Shown here in pieces: positions 8,228 through 16,229 of a stretch of 64,000 nucleotides of DNA. Made by a program: the position numbers and the translations under genes. Position 1 is the stretch's first letter, and each line of letters opens with the position of its first letter. A model generated the notes under the pieces. It did not search any database. It saw only the letters and a list, made by a program, of their open reading frames with translations, and was not told the DNA's origin. Source of the DNA: Balneola sp. (lineage in GTDB: Bacteria > Bacteroidota > Rhodothermia > Balneolales > Balneolaceae); NCBI GenBank assembly GCA_017640785.1, contig JAEPPZ010000001.1, positions 186,001 through 250,000 on the forward strand, given 5' to 3'.

Positions 8228-9133
8228 ATGAAATTTCACTATTTCACGTTAGTACTATGTCTTTTTATTGCTTGTACGGAGGCTAACAAGTCCTTACAGC
8301 TGAATGAATTAAAGGAAAAAATAGATCTTGAACTCTCTGCACTGGAAGGAGATTTTGCAATAGCATACCAAGATATTAACTATCCGGAACAGCAGATACT
8401 CATCAATGTGGATGAGCGATTCCACGCCGCCAGCACCATGAAAACTCCTGTTCTTATCGAGTTGTATAAAAGAGCGGAAAATACGGATCTGGATCTTAGC
8501 GATTCTATTCTGATCAAAACCGAATTCAAGAGTATTGTGGACGGCTCCCCTTTTTCCATGGAGGTAACTGAAGACAGCGAAAAAGACCTGTATCGTAATC
8601 TTAATAAGAATACAACTTTCTATAAGCTCGCTTATGAGATGATTACCAGAAGCAGTAATCTGGCAACTAATATTCTGATCGATTATTTGGATGCTAAAAA
8701 GGTCACTTCTACTATGCGTGATCTTGGAGCAGACAGCATCAATGTATTGCGTGGAGTGGAAGACCTTAAAGCTTATCGGCAGGGTTTAAGTAACACTACT
8801 ACTGCCAGAGATCTGTTGGTCATTTTTGAGCATTTGAGTTCAGACACTTTGATCAGTAAAGAAGCGAATAAGGAAATGATAGAAATCCTCAAGGACCAGG
8901 TATATAATGATATGATCTCAGCAAAGCTTCCTGAAGGAACCGAAGTGGCTCATAAAACCGGTTGGATCACAAATGTTCATCATGACTCAGGAATAGTATA
9001 TACAAGCAAAGATGAAGGTTATATTTTGATCTTTCTTTCTAAAAATGCGCCGGATCGCGAGGCTGTTTTGGAAGCAGCTGCAAATATCTCATCAATGATC
9101 TACAACTATACTGTTTCCGGATATGAAAACTAA
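8228..9133 (+). CDS. Class A beta-lactamase-like serine hydrolase lipoprotein
   Basis: 301 residues with a lipoprotein signal (VLCLFIAC, lipid Cys at the end). Penicillin-recognising serine enzyme motifs are in order: Ser69-Thr-Met-Lys72 (SxxK), a second motif RSSN in place of SDN, and Lys243-Thr-Gly (KTG). The omega-loop region reads RGVEDLKAYRQGL then NTTTARDL; the Glu is there but the canonical ExxLN spacing is not, so efficient beta-lactam hydrolysis is uncertain. A role as a D-Ala-D-Ala-processing or beta-lactamase-type hydrolase at the periplasmic membrane face is likely. The stop overlaps the next gene by 11 bases, which indicates translational coupling with the VanX-like dipeptidase. 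Confidence 0.8.
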   Translation: MKFHYFTLVLCLFIACTEANKSLQLNELKEKIDLELSALEGDFAIAYQDINYPEQQILINVDERFHAASTMKTPVLIELYKRAENTDLDLSDSILIKTEFKSIVDGSPFSMEVTEDSEKDLYRNLNKNTTFYKLAYEMITRSSNLATNILIDYLDAKKVTSTMRDLGADSINVLRGVEDLKAYRQGLSNTTTARDLLVIFEHLSSDTLISKEANKEMIEILKDQVYNDMISAKLPEGTEVAHKTGWITNVHHDSGIVYTSKDEGYILIFLSKNAPDREAVLEAAANISSMIYNYTVSGYEN

Positions 9134-9812
9134 AGTCTTCAAGTCAGTTCTCATCGTTTCATTTATGATATTGCTCGTAAGCTGTTCTGAATCAAAAAAA
9201 GAACCGGTATGGCATGAGATCTATACCAAACAGGGACTGGAGGTTGTAAAAGCTGACAGCGCAAATATAAAAATTCTCTTAAGATACTCGACCGCCGATA
9301 ATTTTTTGGGTAAAGATGTGTACGGAAATCTTGAAGATGCCTATTTACAGCCTGAAGCACTTTCTAAACTTTATAAAGCTTCTGAGTTACTAAGCAAATC
9401 ACACCCGGAGTTGAAATTACTGATCTGGGACGCCGCCAGACCAAGAAGAATTCAACAAGTGCTGTGGGATAAAGCTGATATTCCGTTGCCTGAACGATCT
9501 CAGTATGTTGCTAACCCTGAATCCGGCTCCATTCATAATTATGGGTGCGCTATTGATCTTACACTCGCTGACAGCGCCGGAAATCCTTTGGATATGGGTA
9601 CCGATTATGATGATTTTTCGGAAACTGCACACATTGATAATGAAGAAGAGTTAGTTTCAAAAGGTGTTTTAACAGACCTTCAGGTACAAAACCGGGCCAT
9701 TCTAAGATCAGTGATGACCAAAGCGGGATTTATTCCAATCAGAAGTGAATGGTGGCATTTCGACGCTTTCTCAAGAGAAGAAACCAAAGCCAGATTCAAG
9801 ATCGTAGAGTAG
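9123..9812 (+). CDS. D-alanyl-D-alanine dipeptidase (VanX/DdpX family, M15D) lipoprotein
   Basis: 229 residues; signal VSFMILLVSC gives a lipidated Cys. The M15 zinc peptidase motifs are complete: SGSIHNYGCAIDLTL (SxHxxGxAxD with the His and Asp ligands) and EWWHF with the catalytic Glu and the last His ligand. LLIWDAARPRRIQQVLW holds the substrate-binding Arg of VanX/DdpX enzymes. It should split D-Ala-D-Ala in the periplasm, for peptidoglycan turnover or use as nutrient. The start overlaps the end of the beta-lactamase-like gene, so the two lipoproteins are made together. No vanHA-like genes are nearby, so vancomycin resistance is not implied. Confidence 0.9.
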   Translation: MKTKVFKSVLIVSFMILLVSCSESKKEPVWHEIYTKQGLEVVKADSANIKILLRYSTADNFLGKDVYGNLEDAYLQPEALSKLYKASELLSKSHPELKLLIWDAARPRRIQQVLWDKADIPLPERSQYVANPESGSIHNYGCAIDLTLADSAGNPLDMGTDYDDFSETAHIDNEEELVSKGVLTDLQVQNRAILRSVMTKAGFIPIRSEWWHFDAFSREETKARFKIVE

Positions 9813-9813
9813 T

Positions 9814-9838
9814 TATTAGCTTTAAGATGAGAAGCTAA
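9814..9838. terminator. Hairpin between convergent genes, possible terminator
   Basis: ATTAGCTT and AAGCTAAT form a perfect 8-bp stem with a 9-base loop in the 32-base gap between two converging genes. There is no T-run on either side, so the terminator role is inferred from position. Confidence 0.4.
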
Positions 9839-9844
9839 TTATGC

Positions 9845-10360
9845 TCATTTGTCCTGATCATATTTTGCAGGAATAGGGTTATCCTCATTTTCAGAAGCCC
9901 AGAATACAGATACTACCCACCATCGGTTGCCGTCATCATATAGTTGGATGCTGTTAATACCTCTGGCAATAATTTCTCCTTCATTAGTATTCTTTGATTG
10001 ATAGGTACTGAATACATGAGCTACATTTCTGAAACGTTGTACTTCTTTTGTGACTTCCGTTTCTATAAACCCGTTTTCTAAAAAAAATGGCTTTACTCTG
10101 GGTATGTATTCCTCAACTCCCCAGGCTGAGTATCCTGCAACGCCTTGGTTGTTTACTCCTGTGGGAATCAGTTTCGCTTCAGGAATAAAGAGATTTCTAA
10201 ACCTGTCCCAATCTCTTTCCTCTCCTTTTTCGCCAGAGATAGAGGCGTATAAAGCTTCGATAATTGAATCAATGGATTCTACATCCTTATCATATTCTGA
10301 TTGTGAAAAAGACGGTGATGAACATAGTATAATTAATAAAACGGTAAGTAATGATTTCAT
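9845..10360 (-). CDS. Secreted NTF2-like (SnoaL/DUF4440-type) protein
   Basis: 171 residues with signal peptide KSLLTVLLIILCSSPSFSQ. The mature part starts with a helix (VESIDSIIEALYASISG), then DWDRFRNLFIPEAKLIPTG, VEEYIPRVKPFFLENGF, and ends with RGINSIQLYDDGNRWWVVSVFW. This cone-shaped NTF2-like pattern of a helix plus a terminal beta-strand with aromatic residues is typical of SnoaL-like proteins. Ligand and reaction are unknown. It is the second gene of a probable two-gene unit, starting ten bases after the stop of another secreted NTF2-like gene. Confidence 0.7.
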   Translation of the reverse strand: MKSLLTVLLIILCSSPSFSQSEYDKDVESIDSIIEALYASISGEKGEERDWDRFRNLFIPEAKLIPTGVNNQGVAGYSAWGVEEYIPRVKPFFLENGFIETEVTKEVQRFRNVAHVFSTYQSKNTNEGEIIARGINSIQLYDDGNRWWVVSVFWASENEDNPIPAKYDQDK

Positions 10361-10370
10361 AGATCTGTTA

Positions 10371-10853
10371 TTAAAGTTCTTCTATACATTCGGTTCTTCG
10401 TCTGGTATCCACTATAGAAATAGCCATCCATCCTTCACTGGTTTTTGCAAACTGGAAGGAGTTTACTCCACAATGTGAGAAATTATCTCCTACATAAAAT
10501 GAATAAGGAACCCAGGCTGTTGCTAAATTATCGTCTATATTGATCTGAATTTTACCTACTCGTTCATCTAGAATATCATTACGAGGGGTAGCAACTGCAT
10601 TTTTAAATCCTGACAACGAACCTTGACTAATTCTTGTGTTCCCTTCTCTATCTTTTGATATCGATTGCATGGTAGCATCGGAGCTAAAAACTTTGGAAAC
10701 AGCTGAACTATCTCCTGCTCTCATTCCATCAAATAGCGTTTCGATCTGTGATAAAATCATTTCTCTGTCAGTCTTTTGAGCATTTACTGTATAGCTGAGC
10801 AGTAACGACATCACAAAGATTCCTGCTGTAACTTTATTAAACCTGTTCTTCAT
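10371..10853 (-). CDS. Secreted NTF2-like protein
   Basis: 160 residues with a signal peptide ending VNAQ. The mature sequence has EMILSQIETLFDGMRAGDSSAVSKVFSSDATMQS, the classical opening of DUF4440/NTF2-like proteins. Later it has IQINIDDNLATAWVPYSFYVG and CGVNSFQFAKTSEGWMAISIVD. It is upstream of, and likely co-transcribed with, the related gene ending at 9845. The two proteins share fold features but little direct identity by eye, so they are old paralogs rather than a recent duplication. Function unknown. Confidence 0.75.
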   Translation of the reverse strand: MKNRFNKVTAGIFVMSLLLSYTVNAQKTDREMILSQIETLFDGMRAGDSSAVSKVFSSDATMQSISKDREGNTRISQGSLSGFKNAVATPRNDILDERVGKIQINIDDNLATAWVPYSFYVGDNFSHCGVNSFQFAKTSEGWMAISIVDTRRRTECIEEL

Positions 10854-10933
10854 AGATATATAATTTAGTTGCAGGTATTTACATAAATAATGGAATTACA
10901 ATTGTTCAAAGATGTAAATCCCAAAAACAGGTA

Positions 10934-13900
10934 TTAAGCAATTATAGGTTCAATAGATTCGCTCTCAAAAGTAAATTCCAGTTTAAACTTATCTTGCGTA
11001 TCAACTGTATAAATTGCATCCAACTGTTGAAGCTGTGTATGAATTAAATTCAAACCCAAATTCTTAGGTTTGTCAAAGTTACTTTCATCTCCAAAACCTG
11101 AACCGTTATCTTCATATAATACAGTTACTTTTTCTCCGTCTGCATTCAACTTAATTTTAATGATCCCTGCCTCTTGATCCTGGAAAGCGTATTTAAACGA
11201 ATTTGTGATCAACTCATTTAACAGAAGTCCTATTGGAATAGCCTGATTGATATTCAGTTTATATTCATCGATCTGAATCTCAAATTCTATGTTTCTGTTA
11301 TGGTCATTCATGGCTGCTGATATTGCAGGTACTAACATATCCAGATAAGACTGAATATTAATCGAGGAAAGCTCCGGAGATTTATACATCAATTCATGTA
11401 CCATTGCAATTGAGATAATCCTGTTAATACTTTGTTCAAATGCCGCGGTTACTTTCTCGTCTTTAACTTCGTTCTTTTGTAACTGCAGAAGACCTGAAAC
11501 AATGGCCAGATTATTCTTTACTCTGTGATGGATCTCTGAAAGTAAAGTTGTTTTCTCTTTCAGTGAGTTTTCAATGATCTTTTCTGATTTTTTCTTCTCG
11601 GTTATATCTTCCACCAAAGACATCACCGTATTTATTTCTCCTGAAGAATTTTTGACTACGGTATTATACCATACACAGTCAATAATTTTCCCCGATTTCG
11701 TGTAATTTCTATTGTGTGAAATATTGGAATCAACACTACCCTTCTTTAATTCATGTGCAACTACCTCAGTTTTGGATTTATCCTGCTCATAAATAAGATC
11801 AAACGCATTTTTTTGTAGTACTTCTTGTTCTGTCCAACCAAATATTTCCTCACATCTTTTAGACCAGCTTATGATATTCAGTTCTCTGTCGTACTCTACT
11901 ACACCCAATGGAGAATTGTATAAATGATTTTGAAGCTGCTGAAGAACTTCTGCGTGTTTTTGCTCTGCTTTCTTTTGTTCACTGATATCAATACCGACGC
12001 CTAATAAGCATTCCTGCCCTTTATAATTCATTGAAACTCCCGTAAAATAATAGGGGATTCTCTCTCCACTTTTAGTCAGTAGATCTGCTTCTACATTATC
12101 TTCTCCTGTTACAAAAACATTTCCAATTTTTTCTATCAGTAACTCTTTTTCATCTTCATGAAAGAAGTTTAACGGATGAGCCTTTTTTATTTCTTCAGAT
12201 GTATAATTCGTAATCTCTTCCAAATTATCATTCCATCTTAAATACTCTCCCTCTTTATTAAACAGATAGAAGACTCCCGGTAAACTCTTTATGATTGAAT
12301 CCGATAACTGTTTTTCAAATATTATCTCTTTTTCAATTTTCTTTTGTTCACTAATATCAAGCCCAATTCCTAGTAAACATTCTTCACCTTTATAATTTAT
12401 TGCAGCACCTGTAAAGTAATATGGAGTCTTGGAGCCATTTTTACTTACAAAGTTAGCTTCTACATTATCTTCACCTGTTACAAATACATTTCCGATCTTT
12501 TCAGCCAACAACTCTTTTTCATCACCATCAAAGAAATCTAACGGATGAGCTTCTTCCATTTCTTTTGAACTATATCCGGTAACCTCTTCAAAGTTTTTAT
12601 TCCATCTGTAAAACTTACCCGCCTTATTATACAAATAGAAAATACCCGGCAAACTATTAATGATTGAATCAGATATCTGCTTTTCCAAAGTGATTTCCTT
12701 TTCAGCTTCAATCCTGTGGGTTATATTGGTTACATATAATGTTAACCCAACAACTGAGTTGTCTTTCGACGTAATCGGAGCAAATCTGTTTTCCCAGTAT
12801 TGATCCGGAAAATTTTCGTTCCCATACTTTTGAATGTATTCAAAATGTTCACCCCCCAAAGCTCTATCAAAATCAGTCTTAAGTTGGTTTTTTATATGCG
12901 GGTCCGGAACATAATCTATCATATTCTTTCCCACCTCAATATCCTGCCCCCAAAGCTTTTTCATCATTTTTTTATGAGATATTGTAAAAGCCAAATAATT
13001 ATAATCGGCATCCAAAGAAAAAATTATCATATCCTGAGGGCTTTCAAGAATAGATTGTAATAACTCTGAGTTCTTTTTGAATTTTTCTCTACTGATGAGC
13101 AATTGCTCTGATTTTTGATGTAGCAGATTCTGTAATTCTTCGGGTCTTCTCAAAAACTTGGCAGTCATTATTGCGCAGAAAAACCCAAATAAAATTGAAA
13201 AGACAACGATTAGCCAAAAACTTGTCACTGCAAATTGGGTATCTAATCGTTTTGCATAAAGCCTCCAATCTCCTTCCGGAAAGTTTATCGATGAGAATGA
13301 ATCAAGCTCAACTTCTTCATTAATGGGAAGAAAAAATTCCTCTTCTCTGGTATTTGGGTTTACCTTAGAAAGCTGAAAATAGTATCTGTCTTTTGGAAAA
13401 CGATTGATTCCTGATTTTTCAATCAAGGTTTCCATGTATACAAGAGTGGCTGAAAATCCCCATAATTCTCCCTCAATAGTTATCGGCAACCTTCCTATTA
13501 CCGCCTGTCCCCCTTGCTTCAGATCAATTGGACCTGCAAAGTACATAGTACCTAACTCTGCAGCTTTAATTACTTCAGCGTTTACTTTAGGATCGTTTTT
13601 AATATCATAACCAACAACCGACTCATTTCCTTCTAATGGGTATACATATTCTATTACACCATCGGGAACCAGTTCCAAAACATCAACTACACTGCTATTC
13701 TTCGATATTTGTTCTGCTACTTTTTCGAAATTCTTTACTTCCCCATCATCACTTACGGTAAGTGCGAGAGTCAAAGCTGCGTTGTAAGATTCCTGAATAG
13801 TTCTTTCAATGTTTTGTTCAATCAGTTCAAGAACTCCCTGCAACTCCCTTTCCTGATGTTGTGTCAAAACCTGATATCTCAATGACGCAATTATGCACCC

Positions 13901-13999
13901 GATTAAAATAATCAGTACTCCAACTATCAATCCCGAAACTCCGGGAGAAAAGTATTTTTTAGATATATTAGTCAAGTTAACACCTACTCTGAAAAACAA
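10934..13999 (-). CDS. CHASE-PAS4-HisKA_2 sensor histidine kinase
   Basis: A 1021-residue membrane sensor. Domain order: TM helix about 21-42, periplasmic CHASE domain about 45-245 (VDVLELVPDGVI, GYDIKNDP), TM helix about 258-280, four PAS domains about 308-430, 434-555, 557-680 and 685-802, HisKA_2 dimerisation with phospho-acceptor near His824 (SEIHHRVKNNLAIV), and HATPase about 915-1015 (LLLNELITNSFKYAF, DNGSGFG). PAS2 and PAS3 are close copies with a 123-residue period. The frame must start at TTG 13999 or TTG 13975; the second has AGGTG just upstream and may be the real one. There is no receiver domain and no adjacent regulator gene, so the phosphotransfer partner lies elsewhere. HisKA_2 kinases often act on response regulators of general stress or output enzymes. 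Confidence 0.9.
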   Translation of the reverse strand: MFFRVGVNLTNISKKYFSPGVSGLIVGVLIILIGCIIASLRYQVLTQHQERELQGVLELIEQNIERTIQESYNAALTLALTVSDDGEVKNFEKVAEQISKNSSVVDVLELVPDGVIEYVYPLEGNESVVGYDIKNDPKVNAEVIKAAELGTMYFAGPIDLKQGGQAVIGRLPITIEGELWGFSATLVYMETLIEKSGINRFPKDRYYFQLSKVNPNTREEEFFLPINEEVELDSFSSINFPEGDWRLYAKRLDTQFAVTSFWLIVVFSILFGFFCAIMTAKFLRRPEELQNLLHQKSEQLLISREKFKKNSELLQSILESPQDMIIFSLDADYNYLAFTISHKKMMKKLWGQDIEVGKNMIDYVPDPHIKNQLKTDFDRALGGEHFEYIQKYGNENFPDQYWENRFAPITSKDNSVVGLTLYVTNITHRIEAEKEITLEKQISDSIINSLPGIFYLYNKAGKFYRWNKNFEEVTGYSSKEMEEAHPLDFFDGDEKELLAEKIGNVFVTGEDNVEANFVSKNGSKTPYYFTGAAINYKGEECLLGIGLDISEQKKIEKEIIFEKQLSDSIIKSLPGVFYLFNKEGEYLRWNDNLEEITNYTSEEIKKAHPLNFFHEDEKELLIEKIGNVFVTGEDNVEADLLTKSGERIPYYFTGVSMNYKGQECLLGVGIDISEQKKAEQKHAEVLQQLQNHLYNSPLGVVEYDRELNIISWSKRCEEIFGWTEQEVLQKNAFDLIYEQDKSKTEVVAHELKKGSVDSNISHNRNYTKSGKIIDCVWYNTVVKNSSGEINTVMSLVEDITEKKKSEKIIENSLKEKTTLLSEIHHRVKNNLAIVSGLLQLQKNEVKDEKVTAAFEQSINRIISIAMVHELMYKSPELSSINIQSYLDMLVPAISAAMNDHNRNIEFEIQIDEYKLNINQAIPIGLLLNELITNSFKYAFQDQEAGIIKIKLNADGEKVTVLYEDNGSGFGDESNFDKPKNLGLNLIHTQLQQLDAIYTVDTQDKFKLEFTFESESIEPIIA

Positions 14000-14163
14000 G
14001 TTTTAAATTATCTACATTTAAATGTTAATGTATGAAAATGCAAATAATAAAGTGCTTGTTCATACTATGAGTTTTCATATGTTTAGGTAGCCATACAAAA
14101 TCTTATTGGTATTCATTCATTTACTATATTCACAAAAAACAGAACTAATTATAACTATCTGCA

Positions 14164-15366
14164 ATGCAAACATTTAGATATTCTCTTTTCATTCTTTTCT
14201 TGCCTCTGGTCTTATTCTCCGGATGTAACAATTCCAAACATTCCAATACTGTAAATACATTAATTACGAATGTAAAAAATGGTTTTGTTCCCGATTCAAG
14301 GGTGGCGATTTTTGATATCTCAACACAGTTAAACTCTAATTCTGTTGTTTTAAAAGGAGAAACTACTCTTCCTGAAGCTAAGCAGGCTTTACTCGATTCT
14401 TTAAGAAGTAAAGAGATCATTTTTGCGGACAGTATCGATGTGCTTCCTGATGCATCTGTAGGTGAGAATTACTTTGCGCTTGTAAATAATTCAGCTGCGA
14501 ACTTACGTTCAGAACCAAAGCATTCTGCTCAATTAGCTACTCAGGCAATATTGGGAATGCCATTAAAAGTTCTGAAAAAGCAAGGTGGTTGGTATCTTGT
14601 GCAAACACCTGAAGATTACCTTTCCTGGGTAGATGGTGGAGGTATTGAACGTATGGACGAAGAATCATATTCCGAATGGGCTGCATCCGAAAAAATTATT
14701 TACCTCGAGACTTATGGTTTCTCTTACAGTAATGCGAACCGGAATTCTGAAAAAGTTTCGGATTTAGTTGCCGGAAGTATTTTAAAGCTATTATCCGGTA
14801 ATGGATCATACTACAATGTAGAATATCCGGATGGACGAAGTGGCTTCATTCATAAATCTGAAGCTCGTTTACTTAACGATTGGGAAAGCAGTATTTCAGC
14901 TACACATGAATCGCTTATTGAAACTGCAAAAACTATGATCGGAGCTCCTTATTTGTGGGGAGGAACTTCTACAAAAGGCATGGATTGCAGTGGTTTCACA
15001 AAAACTATCTATTTCATGAATGGACAAATCATTCCTCGTGATGCCAGTCAACAAGTAAAAGCAGGAAAGCTTATCGACAGCAATAAAGATTGGGATAAAC
15101 TGGAAGTGGGTGATCTACTATTTTTCGGACGTGAAGCTACAGATTCCCGTTCCAGAGCTGTAACACATGTGGGTATGTGGATTGGTGATAACAAGTTTAT
15201 TCATTCCGCCAGTAATGTACATATCAGCAGCGTTGATCCGAACTCTGATATCTATGACAGTTTTAATACAGGTAGATATCTTGAAGCAAGGCGCTATATT
15301 GACAACTGGGAGGGTAATATTATCCCTACCAATAAAATGTACACCGCTTTGGTAGATGCTAGATAA
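14164..15366 (+). CDS. NlpC/P60 (C40) peptidoglycan endopeptidase lipoprotein with SH3b domains
   Basis: 400 residues; lipobox in LVLFSGC. About residues 100-160 hold an SH3b repeat (NLRSEPKHSAQLATQ, GGWYLVQTPEDYLSWVDG) and a second SH3b-like stretch follows (VSDLVAGSILKLL, YYNVEYPDGRSGFIH). The C-terminal NlpC/P60 domain has the catalytic Cys275 in MDCSGFT, the His in THVGMWIGDNKFIHSA and a polar third residue shortly after. The layout matches dipeptidyl-peptidase VI-type enzymes that cut gamma-D-Glu-diamino acid bonds in peptide stems. It probably acts in the periplasm on turnover products. It stands alone, divergent from the histidine kinase gene. Confidence 0.9.
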   Translation: MQTFRYSLFILFLPLVLFSGCNNSKHSNTVNTLITNVKNGFVPDSRVAIFDISTQLNSNSVVLKGETTLPEAKQALLDSLRSKEIIFADSIDVLPDASVGENYFALVNNSAANLRSEPKHSAQLATQAILGMPLKVLKKQGGWYLVQTPEDYLSWVDGGGIERMDEESYSEWAASEKIIYLETYGFSYSNANRNSEKVSDLVAGSILKLLSGNGSYYNVEYPDGRSGFIHKSEARLLNDWESSISATHESLIETAKTMIGAPYLWGGTSTKGMDCSGFTKTIYFMNGQIIPRDASQQVKAGKLIDSNKDWDKLEVGDLLFFGREATDSRSRAVTHVGMWIGDNKFIHSASNVHISSVDPNSDIYDSFNTGRYLEARRYIDNWEGNIIPTNKMYTALVDAR

Positions 15367-15410
15367 TTCGTTGACAAAATTTCTTTATACCAACCTCAAT
15401 ATTGCAAGCA

Positions 15411-15446
15411 GGTCATCCCGTCCGCCAGCTGGCGGACGGGATGACC
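15411..15446. repeat. 36-bp perfect palindrome, copy 1
   Basis: The half-site GGTCATCCCGTCCGCCAG is followed directly by its exact reverse complement, with no loop. The next bases, CCTATAT, then GTTTTACT, are shared with the second copy at 19824-19858. It lies 45 bases after the stop of the NlpC/P60 gene and may help end that transcript, although there is no T-run. Confidence 0.85.
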
Positions 15447-15685
15447 CTATATGTTTTACTATTCATAAACTCTCATATAATTACCTAACATCTAAAGAAA
15501 TGATGGATAGCTACTTCAACGTCTGTCGGGCTTTGCACGGCTGACGGATTTTGCTTGCTAAAATAGAAACAACCTCGGAGTTCGCGCCAATAATTCTTGT
15601 CGGGAGTTTTTGGTACTGGAGCCTGTACTGAGGGAGCTCAGTAGCGGTACAAAAGTACATAGAACCAACGAGCTGAATCCTCTCG

Positions 15686-15802
15686 CCGAGCCTGAAGGTT
15701 CTACTTGTTTAAGGTTTTTTATCAAAATGGTTACCGATAAACAGGATATTTAGGTTCTTACAAACATAGTACAGGGTTGAATCCCATGGAGGATTATATA
15801 CG
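15686..15802 (+). repeat. Direct repeat unit, copy A
   Basis: The unit begins CCGAGCCTGAAGGTTCTAC, then TTGTTTAAGGTTTTTTATCA and AATGGTTA, and ends around TGGAGGATTATA. Copy B at 15929-16027 has the same landmarks in the same order with many substitutions. Part of it also recurs at 1706-1723. Confidence 0.6.
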
Positions 15803-15928
15803 AAGTAGAAATTTAGATGAATAGTTCGTTTGATTTTTGCTTCATCCCATCATTTCGCTGAAAGCGGGGTGATGGAGGCTTGAACAAGGATTTGTTATTA
15901 GTTTGAAAATAAAATGTTAGCCCTTTCT

Positions 15929-16027
15929 CCGAGCATGAAGGTTCTACTTGTTTAAGGTTTTTATCAGAATGGTTATTTAGATTTTTTCAAACAATGCTCA
16001 AGGACAAATCCCTTGAGGATTATGTAC
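15929..16027 (+). repeat. Direct repeat unit, copy B
   Basis: The sequence begins CCGAGCATGAAGGTTCTAC, then TTGTTTAAGGTTTTTATCA, GAATGGTTA, and ends TTGAGGATTATG. It is a diverged copy of 15686-15802. With only two copies and no regular spacing it is not a CRISPR. Confidence 0.6.
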
Positions 16028-16074
16028 AAGACCTTAACAACGTTTTAACTGATTCCGATGCTCCTCTTTGGAAA

Positions 16075-16143
16075 CGGACCTCCCCGGCTCCCAAACAAAT
16101 TTCTAGGTTCTGAGTAGTTCGCCCCTCCTTAACCAAGGAGGGG
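16075..16143 (-). repeat. Interspersed repeat, CCTCCTT/AAGGAGGGGCGA family (copy 2, inverted)
   Basis: Read on the minus strand it has a CCTCC-type hairpin arm, AAGGAGGGGCGAACTACTC, and later CCGGGGAGGTCCG, matching 1741-1807. The middle segment differs between the copies. Confidence 0.65.
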
Positions 16144-16229
16144 AAGTTCCCAAACTGATTCTAAATTATATCAGTAAGTTCCCCTACTGTTACAGAAATG
16201 ATCTAAGTAAAAACCTTTAATATTCTCTG

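Larger units (their letters stand above)
15367..16229. other. Repeat-rich intergenic region, no gene
   Basis: This 863-base gap has no credible coding sequence. It contains, in order: a 36-base perfect palindrome (15411-15446); a short inverted pair built from TTTTGGTAC and GTACAAAAG (about 15609-15657); two imperfect direct copies of a roughly 100-base unit (15686-15802 and 15929-16027); and an inverted copy (16075-16143) of the repeat seen at 1741-1807. It looks like accumulated repeat debris between two transcription units and not a functional locus. Confidence 0.65.

Noticed and set aside
9123-9812. Vancomycin resistance cluster
   Set aside because: Only the VanX-like enzyme is present; no VanH, VanA-type ligase or VanRS genes.
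15686-16027. Possible CRISPR array
   Set aside because: Only two diverged copies 243 bases apart, with no short regular repeats and no cas genes.
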